NCBI GenBank assembly: GCA_900554205.1
Contig: USGM01000090.1
Location: forward strand, 1-13,906
DNA: 13,906 nt
Direction of reading: 5' to 3'
From: an uncultured Lachnospiraceae bacterium
GTDB taxonomy: Bacteria > Bacillota > Clostridia > Lachnospirales > Lachnospiraceae
Part shown: positions 13,643-13,906 of the stretch, piece after piece
Layout: every line of letters begins with the position of its first letter
Position numbering within the stretch: position 1 is the first letter of the stretch
Made by a program: the position numbers and the translations under genes
The notes under the pieces: model-generated
The model's database searches: none
Told to the model about the DNA's origin: nothing
Seen by the model: only the letters and a program-made list of their open reading frames with translations

Positions 13643-13906
13643 TTATATGCTGCGCTTCCGCCCGATCAGGAACGGGAACCAGCGGTTGACAACATAGACG
13701 ATGACAAGCTCCAGCAGCAACAGGGAGAGAGCAACATTCAGCAGGAAAAGGTAACGGTTGGGGAGATAGCTCTCGATCAGTCCGGCAAACTTATGGCTGA
13801 TGAGCATGATCCTGCAGTCGAGGTGCGTCACCATGATAATCAGGGAGTTGGCACCCAGATAGGAGAGTAATTTGAGCTTCGGGAGTGACTGGCAGAGAAG
13901 AATGAC
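13643..13906 (-). CDS. C-terminal end of an acyltransferase-3-like membrane protein, 5' truncated by window edge
   Basis: The minus-strand frame is open from the window end (13906) to TAA at 13643-13645, about 87 residues. It contains LLSYLGANSLIIMVTHLDCRI, closely similar to the late membrane segment of acyltransferase-3 (OatA/WecH-type) proteins, then a further hydrophobic segment (YLFLLNVALSLLLLELVIVYVVNRWF) and a basic tail (GRKRSI). Such proteins move acetyl or similar groups onto surface glycans, but the catalytic part is outside the window. It is convergent with malG with zero spacing. Confidence 0.65.
   Translation of the reverse strand, partial: VILLCQSLPKLKLLSYLGANSLIIMVTHLDCRIMLISHKFAGLIESYLPNRYLFLLNVALSLLLLELVIVYVVNRWFPFLIGRKRSI

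Overview
The window looks like part of a Gram-positive gut Clostridia genome, most likely Lachnospiraceae. The reasons are strong AGGAGG-type ribosome sites, Firmicutes-style lipoprotein signals, a sortase-anchored multi-domain surface protein with a PKTGD-type motif, an Rpn/PD-(D/E)XK gene with a Gly-tetrad tail, and a maltodextrin ABC locus typical of these bacteria. No taxonomic marker gene is present, so this is an inference.

Layout. (1) 1-353: the 3' end of an Rpn/PD-(D/E)XK-type gene with a periodic Gly-x-x-x tail. (2) 354-827: about 470 bp without a clear gene. It holds several small hairpins, then a promoter and an 18-bp palindrome ahead of (3) 828-5888, a 1686-residue secreted, cell-wall-anchored protein: signal peptide, acidic linker, His/Cys cluster, parallel beta-helix, a long run of Ig/MBG-like domains, an Asn-rich stalk and a sortase signal. 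(4) 5889-6116: a compact control region with a 41-bp dyad, a perfect TTGACA-N17-TATAAT promoter and two identical 16-bp palindromes 48 bp apart, the first sitting at the predicted transcription start. (5) 6117-7283: a lipoprotein with a Flg_new/InlB-like module and two related, possibly carbohydrate-binding, domains. (6) 7353-8144 (minus): an unusually short LacI-family regulator with a strong promoter that appears to make a leaderless mRNA, ending at a hairpin terminator. (7) 8222-13642: a GH13_20-type cytoplasmic neopullulanase/cyclomaltodextrinase followed by malE-, malF- and malG-like transporter genes. (8) 13643-13906 (minus): the C-terminal end of an acyltransferase-3-like membrane protein, convergent with malG.

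How it works together (inference). Extracellular alpha-glucan fragments or cyclodextrins would be captured by the surface lipoprotein and the MalE-like binding protein, imported through MalF/MalG, and cleaved in the cytoplasm by the GH13 enzyme. No MalK-type ATPase lies in the window, so a shared ATPase from elsewhere would be needed. The compact LacI-type protein is the obvious candidate to bind the twin operators controlling the lipoprotein gene. The same palindrome is not visible in front of the amylase-mal operon, so that operon may be controlled differently. The giant surface protein has its own promoter and operator-like site; its link to glucan use is by proximity only.

The most notable points are the twin-operator promoter, the leaderless and shortened LacI regulator, the undescribed-looking two-repeat lipoprotein, and the shared AAC-NG-GTT core of the palindromes at both promoters.
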